The position numbers and the translations under genes were made by a program. 7,888 nt of DNA from Campylobacterota bacterium (lineage in GTDB: Bacteria; Campylobacterota; Campylobacteria; Campylobacterales; Sulfurospirillaceae). The DNA lies in the NCBI GenBank assembly GCA_009930355.1, contig RZYK01000087.1:1-7888 (forward strand), read 5' to 3'. The notes below the pieces were generated by a model. It saw nothing but the letters and a program-made list of their open reading frames with translations. It was not told the origin of the DNA and made no database searches. This document shows positions 1-6,379 of this stretch, piece by piece (position 1 is the stretch's first letter; each line of letters starts with the position of its first letter).

Positions 1-147
1 TGCGACTTCAGGCATATTTGAAATCGTTATCATTCGTTTAGAGAGGAGGGTTAATGCCAAAAGAGGTAAGGCAGCGTTTTTAGCCCCTGAAATAGAGACT
101 GTTCCATCTAATTTTTGCTTTCCCTGAATCGCTAAATAATACATCAT
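1..147 (-). CDS. murA: UDP-N-acetylglucosamine 1-carboxyvinyltransferase MurA, N-terminal 49 residues (cut by window edge)
   Basis: Partial gene whose 3' part lies beyond base 1. MurA transfers enolpyruvate from phosphoenolpyruvate to UDP-GlcNAc, the first committed step of peptidoglycan synthesis in the cytoplasm. The translation opens MMYYLAIQGKQKLDGTVSIS and continues directly with GAKNAALPLLALTLL. The 'IQG..L.G.V.ISGAKNAALP' pattern is the MurA N-terminal signature; the Lys-Asn pair (K23, N24) corresponds to the substrate-binding pair K22/N23 of E. coli MurA. Two adjacent ATG codons are possible starts (147 and 144). I chose 147 because an AGGGA-like ribosome site lies about 9-10 bases upstream (157-161 on the minus strand). 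It is transcribed divergently from the PilZ gene. EPSP synthase (AroA) is related, but the KNAALP stretch favours MurA. Confidence 0.88.
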   Translation of the reverse strand, partial: MMYYLAIQGKQKLDGTVSISGAKNAALPLLALTLLSKRMITISNMPEVA

Positions 148-184
148 AATATGTTTTCCCTTGTTGCGTATATAAAAGATAAGC

Positions 185-190
185 ATTGTA
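185..190 (-). promoter_or_regulatory. Possible -10 element for murA
   Basis: On the minus strand this reads TACAAT, one mismatch from TATAAT, about 38 bases upstream of the murA start in a very AT-rich divergent spacer. There is no clear -35 box, which is normal for Campylobacterota housekeeping promoters. A second AT-rich candidate lies a little further downstream (TATATA near 170), so the exact element is uncertain. Confidence 0.3.
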
Positions 191-221
191 GTTAAAAAAT
201 AATTAAAATTTCTATGAATTT

Positions 222-230
222 TGCTAAAAT
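222..230 (+). promoter_or_regulatory. Extended -10 promoter of the PilZ-domain gene
   Basis: The bases read TGCTAAAAT, an extended -10 (TGN followed by TAAAAT), preceded by a run of A- and T-tracts from 191 to 220. This matches the Campylobacterota sigma-70 pattern, where a TGN extension and upstream T-rich DNA replace a defined -35 box. Transcription would begin near 237, giving a leader of about 22 bases before the ATG at 259, which has GAGGA at 248-252 as its ribosome site. Confidence 0.5.
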
Positions 231-258
231 ACAATTCAGATGATTATGAGGAATATGG

Positions 259-2151
259 ATGCTTTTAGAAAATTTTTTGCAAGAAACACGTTATTTGTCC
301 GTTGTGCATCTCTATTTCCACGAACAAAAACTGATTTTTTTTGAACAAGCAAAAAAGAAGTATCCCCATTTTATTTCGTTTGACATAGAAAAAGACATTA
401 AAACATTTTTGGGTGCAGATATTTTATTGATTGAAATAGGCGACACAACTAAGGAGAAATTAAAACAGCTCGTAAGCATTTTTACCAAACACAAACCCGT
501 CATCTCTTACCTTTTTGCCAACGATGTTGAAAATAAGCTTCTTTTGAAATTTTCTCTACATTTTGGATGTACTGATGTTTTGCCACTCATCAATCAGGAA
601 AAATTACTTCATGCTATTTTTACAAAAAATCCCAATAAACTTGATGAAAAACTGTATCTGTTTCAAAAAACTGAATTAGAGAAAAAAATAGAACAATTTT
701 TTCCTTTTTTCCTTTTTCATGGTACCCATCTTGCTTATGCAAATGCGAAAGCCCAAAGACTGTATGAAACCAACGATCTTTCATTAATAGAATCAAAAAT
801 TCATCTGGATGAAGAGTTATACAATGCCCTTGAAACGAGTGAAGATACCCAAGGGAGTATTACTTTAAATGAAACGTCTTACCTCTGCATTATTAAATGC
901 TTTCCAAAAAGTAATGAAAAAATTTTAACCCTTATTAGTGATATTCCTGAGACACAAACATGTTATGATGCACCAACCATTCTTAATCGTTTTGATTTTA
1001 TCGATAAGCTCAAAGACCGTCTTGCGCAGCAAAGTGTTACGCATACAGCAATTTCACTGATTTTTATTAATATTTCAAACCTTGACAAACTCTCAAAAAC
1101 ATTCAAAAGTTTAGCACTTCACGATGCATTTAAAAATCTATTAAATACCTTTTTTCATTTGCTAGAAGAGGATCAAGAACTCATTCAATGGAGCCCAAAT
1201 CTTTATATTTTTATGGCAGAAAAACGAGGATTTGAGCATGCGTGTGAACAAGCAAAACACATTCAAAAAGAACTTTTTAAGACGAATATTCATGAAAAAA
1301 TAACCCCTGTCATTTCTACATCTGCTATGAATGTCAAAGCATATGATCTTAACAGTGTTATTGAGTATATTGAAAAAATCAATACACAAACCCTTTTGCC
1401 CCATGATATGACAAAAATTGATTATTATGAAGTAGATTATCTCGAAAATATTATTGATGAAAATGACCAGATTGCTTATTTGATGCACAATTGTGTCAAT
1501 AATAAAATCCCCATTAAGCTATTGAATATCTACAAAGGTCTTTGTATTAACACAACTTCAAACATCCTTAAAATTTCTGGCGATAGTTATCATATTTCAT
1601 GCGAAAATTTACAAGGCTATGCCATGCAGCTAGAAGGAGAAACGGTGCTTCAAGCCCCAAATTTCCCTAAAGATATCAGGGCAGAAATTTCATTTTTAGA
1701 TATCAAACGCTCTTTTGCTGTTATTAAAAATCTCTCTTTTTTAACTAACAGTGCCAACAGCCGCCAACACACGAGGGTTCAAACCAGCTTTCGCACACCT
1801 ATTTTAATTAAATATTCACATCGTTCTTCCGCACAAGGCGAAATTATTGATATATCCGTAAATTCGATTGCTATGAAAATCAAAAAAATCTTTCGAGAAG
1901 AAGAGCTGAGAAATAACACCGTACATCTCAATTTTTCACTCCCCAATGACACAGGAGAATACGGTTATGTCATTATGGATATTAATGCGACAGTAACCTA
2001 TATTACACAAGTCGATGAAGAGCATACCAAAATTGTTGTTATGCTAGGAGATCTTCCAAAACCCTACGACGAATATCTTTTACATTACATGTACACAAGA
2101 CAAAAAGAACTGATATTTGAGATAAAAAGAGCAACAAAAGCCTACAATTAG
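259..2151 (+). CDS. Multidomain signalling protein: degenerate receiver-like, PAS-like and GGDEF-like regions, then C-terminal YcgR-N/PilZ module
   Basis: A 630-residue soluble protein with no signal peptide or membrane segment. Residues 15-125 look like a receiver-type alpha/beta fold without an obvious phosphorylatable aspartate. Residues 140-230 resemble a PAS fold, with 'FFLFHGTHLAYANAKAQRLY' in the usual opening position. Residues 240-380 follow a GGDEF domain, but the GGDEF signature is replaced by WSPNL (311-315) and the metal-binding aspartate by N271, so it should not make c-di-GMP. Residues 400-500 fit a YcgR-N-like beta domain and 500-610 a PilZ domain. The PilZ arginine motif is intact (R502-Q-H-T-R506); the second motif is D531-I-S-V-N-S536, with serine in place of the usual glycine. 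A c-di-GMP effector controlling motility or surface behaviour is the likely role, but no target is visible. The gene stands alone, divergent from murA and convergent with the lar operon. The PilZ call is firm; the front three domains are inferred from sequence pattern only. Confidence 0.8.
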   Translation: MLLENFLQETRYLSVVHLYFHEQKLIFFEQAKKKYPHFISFDIEKDIKTFLGADILLIEIGDTTKEKLKQLVSIFTKHKPVISYLFANDVENKLLLKFSLHFGCTDVLPLINQEKLLHAIFTKNPNKLDEKLYLFQKTELEKKIEQFFPFFLFHGTHLAYANAKAQRLYETNDLSLIESKIHLDEELYNALETSEDTQGSITLNETSYLCIIKCFPKSNEKILTLISDIPETQTCYDAPTILNRFDFIDKLKDRLAQQSVTHTAISLIFINISNLDKLSKTFKSLALHDAFKNLLNTFFHLLEEDQELIQWSPNLYIFMAEKRGFEHACEQAKHIQKELFKTNIHEKITPVISTSAMNVKAYDLNSVIEYIEKINTQTLLPHDMTKIDYYEVDYLENIIDENDQIAYLMHNCVNNKIPIKLLNIYKGLCINTTSNILKISGDSYHISCENLQGYAMQLEGETVLQAPNFPKDIRAEISFLDIKRSFAVIKNLSFLTNSANSRQHTRVQTSFRTPILIKYSHRSSAQGEIIDISVNSIAMKIKKIFREEELRNNTVHLNFSLPNDTGEYGYVIMDINATVTYITQVDEEHTKIVVMLGDLPKPYDEYLLHYMYTRQKELIFEIKRATKAYN

Positions 2152-2159
2152 AAGGCTTT
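2137..2159. terminator. Probable bidirectional terminator between the PilZ gene and the lar operon
   Basis: A perfect 7-bp stem AAAGCCT / AGGCTTT with a 9-base loop lies across the stop codon of the PilZ gene. On the minus strand it is followed by TGTTGCTCTTTTT, so it could end lar transcription just past larB. On the plus strand the following DNA is only weakly T-rich (CAATCTTTACA). Convergent genes commonly share one such hairpin. The stem is short, so confidence is moderate. Confidence 0.5.
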
Positions 2160-2164
2160 CAATC

Positions 2165-2176
2165 TTTACATGTAAA
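2165..2176. repeat. TTTACATGTAAA palindrome, intergenic copy of a recurrent 10-mer
   Basis: A perfect 12-bp palindrome in the 26-base gap between the PilZ gene and larB. The core TTACATGTAA recurs inside larE (2975-2984), larC (4458-4467) and larA (5846-5855, extended to 12 bp at 5845-5856), and CTACATGTAA occurs in larA at 5051-5060. By base composition I would expect far fewer than one perfect 10-mer in a window this size. See the finding for how the coding copies behave. Confidence 0.7.
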
Positions 2177-2177
2177 A

Positions 2178-2924
2178 CTAGAGGTGGTTAATAATACTTG
2201 CATTATAGGCTGCGCCAAACCCATTATCAATGTTGACTACACTCACACCACTGGCACAGCTATTCAGCATTGAAAGCAGTGCCGCAACCCCTCCAAAACT
2301 AGCCCCATAACCTACACTCGTAGGAACGGCGATAACGGGTTTATCGACAAGCCCTCCAATGACGCTTGCCAGAGCACCTTCCATTCCCGCAATCACAATG
2401 ACCACTTTAGCCCTTTGAATCATCTCTAAATGTGCAAATAAGCGATGAATTCCTGCCACACCCACATCAACAATTTTTCGTACATCATTGCCTAAAATCA
2501 AAGCGGTTTCATAAGCTTCTTCAACCACATACAAATCAGAAGTACCAGCAGCCACAATAGCAATATAACTTGAAGGCTTAGAGAGTATCTCTTTTTCAAT
2601 AGTTATAGTCCGCCCCATTGCATTGTAACGTGCATCAGCAGCAACGGTTAAAACAGCTTCATACGCTTTTTCACTCGCACGTGTAATTAAAATATTATTC
2701 CCTTTTTCCAAAAGTTTCTGCGTAATACACACAATTTGTTCAGGCAGTTTACTCTCTCCATAAATCACTTCAGGATAGCCTTGACGAATACCTCGATGGT
2801 GATCAATTTTTGCAAAACCAAGATCCTCAAAGGGAAGCGCTTTCATCTTTTGCAAAGCGTCTGCCACACTGATATTTCCATCTCTAAGTGATTCTAATAA
2901 TTTTTCGATACTCTGTCCACACAT
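2178..2924 (-). CDS. larB: Nickel-pincer cofactor biosynthesis protein LarB (NaAD carboxylase/hydrolase)
   Basis: A 248-residue cytoplasmic enzyme for the first NPN step: it carboxylates C5 of the pyridinium ring of nicotinic acid adenine dinucleotide and splits off AMP, giving pyridinium-3,5-biscarboxylic acid mononucleotide. The C-terminal half is a PurE-like (AIR carboxylase) fold: AAGTSDLYVVEEA (125-137), GMEGALASVIGGL (180-192), PVIAVPTSVGYGASFGG (196-212) and LNSCASGVSVVNIDNGFGAA (220-239). C223 is in the position expected for the catalytic cysteine of LarB (Cys221 in Lactiplantibacillus plantarum). The N-terminal 60 residues, with DHHRGIRQGYPEVIYGE (41-57), are the LarB-specific part. 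The length is normal. The ATG directly abuts the larE stop (TAAATG), with AAAGGGA inside the larE end as ribosome site, so the genes are probably translationally coupled. It is the last gene of the operon. PurE itself is ruled out by the extra N-terminal region and the context. Confidence 0.95.
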   Translation of the reverse strand: MCGQSIEKLLESLRDGNISVADALQKMKALPFEDLGFAKIDHHRGIRQGYPEVIYGESKLPEQIVCITQKLLEKGNNILITRASEKAYEAVLTVAADARYNAMGRTITIEKEILSKPSSYIAIVAAGTSDLYVVEEAYETALILGNDVRKIVDVGVAGIHRLFAHLEMIQRAKVVIVIAGMEGALASVIGGLVDKPVIAVPTSVGYGASFGGVAALLSMLNSCASGVSVVNIDNGFGAAYNASIINHL

Positions 2925-3728
2925 TTACATCCCTTTTGTGCTACATTCGTAGCGATATCCTTCTAAATCCAACGTTACATGTAAAAAACCAAATGCCTTC
3001 AGTGTCGCTACAATACTCTCATATTTTTCATCATTCAATAAACGAAGTGAATCCTCTTTTGACATTTCAATACGTGCCATTTTATTTTCATAGCGTACAC
3101 GTATTTTTGCATACGTTTCTGCAATAAGATACGCTTCTGCACGCTCAACCATGCTTAAAGCCTCTTCTTCAATAAAAACATTATGTGCAAATCGTGTCAA
3201 TAAACACGCATACGAAGGCTTATTCCACGTCTTCAGTCCAAGCTCTTTAGATAAAATGCGAATTTCATCTTTACGTAATCCTACTTCCAAAAGAGGTGTT
3301 GCAATACCAAGCTGTTCAAGCGCTTTCCTACCAGGTCGATACTCCATTGTGTCATCTACATTGCTGCCCTCTGCCACAACACAAAAACCTCTCTCTTTGG
3401 CAAAAGTATTTAAAGAAGAGAAGAGGGCATGTTTGCAAACATAACATCTGTTTTCTGGATTGGTTTGAATCGCTTCTATCCAAGGTTTTGGCAGAATCAA
3501 ATGCTTTGCTCCAATTTCATCCGCAATACATCGAGCATCGTCTATTTCCCACTTTGCGCTGTAAGGTGTTTGAAGGGTAATGGCTAAAACATTTTCACCC
3601 AAAATATCATACGCCATCTTAAGCAAAAAACTACTATCTACACCTCCTGAAAAAGCAACAATCATTCTCTCATAAGAGGCTAAAATAGCTTTTAGTTTTT
3701 CATATTTTGCATACATCACCGTTCTCAT
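2925..3728 (-). CDS. larE: Nickel-pincer cofactor sulfurtransferase LarE (PP-loop family, three-cysteine type)
   Basis: A 267-residue cytoplasmic PP-loop enzyme that adenylates the two carboxylates of the LarB product and converts them to thiocarboxylates. The PP-loop FSGGVDSS is at 26-33, followed by the GSNVDD segment (121-126), YRPGRKALEQLGIATPLLE (130-148) and the PSYACLLTR segment (171-179). C175 aligns with the sacrificial Cys176 of L. plantarum LarE. In addition NRCYVCK (93-99) supplies C95 and C98; such three-cysteine LarE proteins are known to bind a [4Fe-4S] cluster that handles the sulfur, instead of destroying a protein cysteine. The gene overlaps the end of larC by 29 bases. An in-frame ATG four codons later (3716) gives MYAKYEKLKAIL, closer to the usual start of the family, and a 17-base overlap; neither start has a strong ribosome site. 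Other PP-loop enzymes such as ExsB or TtcA are excluded by the lar context and the PSYACL motif. Confidence 0.94.
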   Translation of the reverse strand: MRTVMYAKYEKLKAILASYERMIVAFSGGVDSSFLLKMAYDILGENVLAITLQTPYSAKWEIDDARCIADEIGAKHLILPKPWIEAIQTNPENRCYVCKHALFSSLNTFAKERGFCVVAEGSNVDDTMEYRPGRKALEQLGIATPLLEVGLRKDEIRILSKELGLKTWNKPSYACLLTRFAHNVFIEEEALSMVERAEAYLIAETYAKIRVRYENKMARIEMSKEDSLRLLNDEKYESIVATLKAFGFLHVTLDLEGYRYECSTKGM

Positions 3729-4947
3729 TCATCTTTTGTGCAACACTTTCATAGACTCTAGTAATCGGAACATTATGTAACAAAGCTGCGTGCTTACATG
3801 TCTCAAATTCTGCTTTGTATTTCAGCATTTTTCCTTCATAAAAACTGCATTTCACCTCAATCGCACCATAAGGAGTTTCTACGACCTTTATCATCCGATC
3901 TAACGCAATTTTATCTACAACATAGCGCCTAAGACCAATAGAGCTGGTCTCTTCAAAAATAAGCCGCTTAGCGTCATCTTCCTTTTCTAAAGAGACCAGC
4001 ACACAAAGTTTCATTCCTAAACGATTTTTCTTCGTCGTAATCGCTGTGGTATAAACATCTTTGACCCCTATAGCAAAAAGACGTTCTTGAACATATGCCA
4101 AAATCTCAGGATTCATATCATCAACATTGGTTTCTAAAACAATTTCTGTATCACTGCTCGTTGTCTCATCCATTTCACCCAAAAAAATACGTAAAACATT
4201 AGGAATTTTAAAATCTTTATGCCCAATACCATAGCCAATTTTATTAATTTTAAAAGAAGGTTGTTCTTCAAAAAGATCCACATTAGCTTTAATAATAGCC
4301 GCGCCTGTGGGCGTTGTGGTTTCAAAACCAACCCGTCCTAATGTCACAGGAACATCGTTTAAAATTTCAATTGTAGCAGGAGCAGGAACAGGAAAAGTAC
4401 CATGTGCACACGTTATAAAGCCTCCACCTAATTCAATTTTAGATGCAATAATTTTCTTTACATGTAATGCCTCTAAACAAATCGCAGCACCAACAATATC
4501 GACAATAGAATCTATCGCACCCACTTCATGAAATCCCACTTCATGAGGCTTCTTACCATGAATCTTTCCTTCAGCCACCGCAACCAACCAAAACATTTTC
4601 AAACTTCGCTCTTTGATAGCCTCGCTAAGCGTACTGGCTAAAATAAGTGACTCAATATCAGCATATGTTCTATGGGTATGGTCATGTCCATGATGATGGC
4701 AAGAATGAGGATGCGTATGCCACATGCCCTCATAAGAATGTTCTTGACTCACCAATTTAACGCTAACACGTGTACCACAAATACCCATTTTACTGCTTTG
4801 AGAAATTTCAAGCGAAAAATGCTTATCCAAAGAGAGTTTAGAGAGTTCTTCTTTCAAATATTTTGCATCAACGCCCAAATCCAGTAATGCCCCTAGATTC
4901 ATATCGCCGCTAATCCCACTAAAACAATCATAATAAAGAACTCTCAT
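3700..4947 (-). CDS. larC: Nickel-pincer cofactor nickel insertase LarC (CTP-dependent cyclometallase), single-chain form
   Basis: A 415-residue cytoplasmic protein that inserts nickel into the dithiocarboxylate ligand using CTP hydrolysis, the last step of NPN synthesis. The N-terminal signature is YYDCFSGISGDMNLGALLDL (5-24). A histidine-rich loop (77-92, eight His and one Cys) probably collects Ni(II). Conserved blocks follow: HEVGFHEVGAIDSIVDIVG (135-153), GGGFITCAHGTFPVPAPATI (174-193) and TTTPTGAA (210-217). The C-terminal nucleotide-binding part contains ETNVDDMNPE (272-281). In L. plantarum the two parts are separate frames joined by programmed frameshifting; here they are one uninterrupted frame, with the junction near residues 258-270. 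The ATG at 4947 has AAGGA about 6 bases upstream, overlapping the larA stop; the gap to larA is 8 bases. The 3' end overlaps larE, consistent with one polycistronic message. Confidence 0.95.
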   Translation of the reverse strand: MRVLYYDCFSGISGDMNLGALLDLGVDAKYLKEELSKLSLDKHFSLEISQSSKMGICGTRVSVKLVSQEHSYEGMWHTHPHSCHHHGHDHTHRTYADIESLILASTLSEAIKERSLKMFWLVAVAEGKIHGKKPHEVGFHEVGAIDSIVDIVGAAICLEALHVKKIIASKIELGGGFITCAHGTFPVPAPATIEILNDVPVTLGRVGFETTTPTGAAIIKANVDLFEEQPSFKINKIGYGIGHKDFKIPNVLRIFLGEMDETTSSDTEIVLETNVDDMNPEILAYVQERLFAIGVKDVYTTAITTKKNRLGMKLCVLVSLEKEDDAKRLIFEETSSIGLRRYVVDKIALDRMIKVVETPYGAIEVKCSFYEGKMLKYKAEFETCKHAALLHNVPITRVYESVAQKMNENGDVCKI

Positions 4948-4955
4948 AAAAATCC

Positions 4956-6215
4956 TTATTGAGCTACTTTTGGCACGGTAATGGAGCCAAAAGGAAGCAC
5001 GATGATGCTGCTGGCATCTTTGCCTTTTTCTTTAATCGCATCAGCAAGCGCTACATGTAAATCATGGTAGGGTTTTAAATGCACTGCTTTCATCTCTTCA
5101 TCACTCAGCTCACTCACCGCCCAACTCTGCGCCCAAAGGTTAATCTCCGCCATCTTTGCCGCTTTATGGTAGCCTAGTTTATAGCCACATTTGATTTTAT
5201 TGAGGACTTCTTGTGCGCAGGAAGCTGAGCTCATGAGTTTAAAAAACCCTTCCTCGCCAATGCCCGTTCGGCATTTTGCGACCATGATAAGAATGCCATT
5301 CTCTTTTAAAGCAAGTTTGCCATTGTCCAGTGCTTTTTGAGACTGATACAAATCAATGTCCATAGGGTAGGGTGCAACAGAAATTACAATATCTGCTTTT
5401 TGTGGAATATCCACACAAAAGACTTCATCGGCTTTGTCAATTGCGGCATAAAATGAATCACTCAAATCACCCGCACGAACAGCGCAAATATCGTGGTCAC
5501 TGTCCAAAACGGTCATAATCGCAAAGACATCAATGTGTGTTAAAACTTTCATAGCATCCATCATATCTTCATGCACAGGATTGCCTTGAAGGCTGAGGGC
5601 TTGCGCATTGGGATGAAGGGCCAAAAGGTGATTTTGCTGGATGGTATCGTAAGCGGCAACGCCTGGTAAAAAGGCTTTTCTTCCTCCTGTATACCCTGCA
5701 AAATAATGTGGCTCAACCGAGCCAATGGCACACACTTTTTTTGCCTCTGCTACGATTTTATTAAGGTACATTTCTGTTCCATTACTTGATTTTTCAAGAT
5801 ACACCATCTCATCGTTTCTAGAGTCATGACTCCATAAACGATTTTTTACATGTAAATCTTCATAAATCTCTTTACCCAAAATAAAATGCCACTCTTCTTC
5901 TGTTGGTGCTCTATGACACCCTGTTGCGACAATAAAATAGATATCCTTATCTTTAATCTTTGGATAAATACGTGCCAGTACCTTTCGTGTAGGCGTAGGG
6001 CGAGTACCATCATTCACAATGAAAACGATTCTTTCATTGGTGTCAATAAAATGATCAAAACTCTCTTTGCCTAAAGGCTTAGCAAGCGCTTCATCAATCG
6101 CTTTATTGTAATCAATTTTGGCAACACTGTTTGGATTGTAAACACCAATGAGTTGTTTATCATCAATGTCTAATTCAAACTTTTCATCTTTCCCATAGCC
6201 GACTATTACTTTCAT
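4956..6215 (-). CDS. larA: Nickel-pincer nucleotide-dependent 2-hydroxyacid racemase, LarA family (lactate racemase or homologue)
   Basis: A 419-residue cytoplasmic enzyme that racemises a 2-hydroxy acid through hydride transfer to the NPN cofactor, which is attached by a lysine thioamide. Relative to L. plantarum LarA, the cofactor lysine is K180 in the EPHYFAGYTGGRKAFLPG block (168-185), the nickel-ligand histidine H196 in QQNHLL, and the catalytic histidines H101 (ATGCHR) and H170. R72 in NDGTRPTP, and Q291 and K294 in YQSQKALDNG, also have their expected places. The offset to L. plantarum numbering is a constant 4 from H170 to K294. I could not place the tryptophan W358 of the reference with confidence. 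Length is normal. The ATG has AAAGGA six bases upstream. It is the first gene of larA-larC-larE-larB and follows fumAB on the same strand. The family includes racemases of lactate, malate, phenyllactate and other hydroxy acids, so the lactate label is provisional. No LarD or LarR homologue lies in the window. Confidence 0.92.
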   Translation of the reverse strand: MKVIVGYGKDEKFELDIDDKQLIGVYNPNSVAKIDYNKAIDEALAKPLGKESFDHFIDTNERIVFIVNDGTRPTPTRKVLARIYPKIKDKDIYFIVATGCHRAPTEEEWHFILGKEIYEDLHVKNRLWSHDSRNDEMVYLEKSSNGTEMYLNKIVAEAKKVCAIGSVEPHYFAGYTGGRKAFLPGVAAYDTIQQNHLLALHPNAQALSLQGNPVHEDMMDAMKVLTHIDVFAIMTVLDSDHDICAVRAGDLSDSFYAAIDKADEVFCVDIPQKADIVISVAPYPMDIDLYQSQKALDNGKLALKENGILIMVAKCRTGIGEEGFFKLMSSASCAQEVLNKIKCGYKLGYHKAAKMAEINLWAQSWAVSELSDEEMKAVHLKPYHDLHVALADAIKEKGKDASSIIVLPFGSITVPKVAQ

Positions 6216-6224
6216 ACATTATCC

Positions 6225-6236
6225 TTTATCACCGAT
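6225..6236. repeat. 12-bp direct repeat, larA-proximal copy
   Basis: TTTATCACCGAT on the plus strand (ATCGGTGATAAA in the direction of larA transcription). It overlaps the AAAGGA ribosome site of larA (6222-6227). An identical copy lies 75 bases upstream at 6300-6311. A protein bound here, or an RNA structure, could affect larA translation or elongation; this is inference. Confidence 0.6.
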
Positions 6237-6253
6237 GTGGCAGCTTATAACAC

Positions 6254-6269
6254 GTCTTGTCCTCAAGAC
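6254..6269. repeat. 16-bp inverted repeat in the larA leader, possible operator
   Basis: Perfect 6-bp arms with a 4-base centre: GTCTTGAGGACAAGAC in the direction of larA transcription. It would lie at about +3 to +18 if transcription starts near 6272, a typical place for a repressor operator. In RNA it could also fold into a small hairpin with an AGGA loop. It has no T-run and is too short for a terminator. The regulator is unknown. Confidence 0.5.
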
Positions 6270-6278
6270 ACCTTTTAA

Positions 6279-6284
6279 TTTATA
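6279..6284 (-). promoter_or_regulatory. Probable -10 element of the larACEB promoter
   Basis: Reads TATAAA on the minus strand, in the context TTTTGTATAAATT. Upstream on that strand are AT-rich tracts (AATATTAAATATT). It predicts a transcription start near 6272 and a leader of about 57 bases. The upstream copy of the 12-bp direct repeat (6300-6311) covers the place where a -35 box would be (6302-6307). The terminator of fumAB lies upstream of it, so the lar operon probably has its own promoter. Confidence 0.45.
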
Positions 6285-6299
6285 CAAAATATTTAATAT

Positions 6300-6311
6300 T
6301 TTATCACCGAT
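6300..6311. repeat. 12-bp direct repeat, promoter-distal copy
   Basis: TTTATCACCGAT, identical to 6225-6236 and in the same orientation. It occupies the -35 region of the predicted larA promoter and is followed by a further TTATC (6311-6315). The proximal copy also has a neighbouring TTATC (6219-6223). The position suggests an activator or repressor site. Confidence 0.6.
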
Positions 6312-6379
6312 TATCTTTTTTTAAACTTCCTATTTGCAGTAAAAAAGTACCAAAAAGAAAGAAATGATTTTAAAAGAAC

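Noticed and set aside
335..342. T8 run in the PilZ gene as a possible phase-variation tract
   Set aside because: Phase-variable tracts in Campylobacterota are usually long G/C runs; an eight-base T run is ordinary in such AT-rich DNA and the frame is intact.
1162..1488. Minus-strand open frame of 108 codons inside the PilZ gene
   Set aside because: Low-complexity Ile/Phe-rich translation typical of antisense reading of AT-rich coding DNA; no start signals.
2165..2176. TTTACATGTAAA as the lar terminator hairpin
   Set aside because: A 12-bp palindrome without a loop folds poorly and no T-run follows it; the 7-bp stem at 2137-2159 is a better candidate.
2888..3580. Plus-strand open frames opposite larE and larB
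   Set aside because: They overlap fully conserved PP-loop coding sequence on the other strand and show no family features.
4672..4887. Plus-strand open frame rich in Met, opposite larC
   Set aside because: It is the antisense shadow of the His-rich loop of larC (CAT repeats read as ATG) and has no ribosome site or recognisable family.
5845..5856. Operator function for the in-gene TTTACATGTAAA copies
   Set aside because: The copies lie deep inside coding regions of several genes in a constant codon phase, which fits a genome-wide iterated word better than promoter operators.
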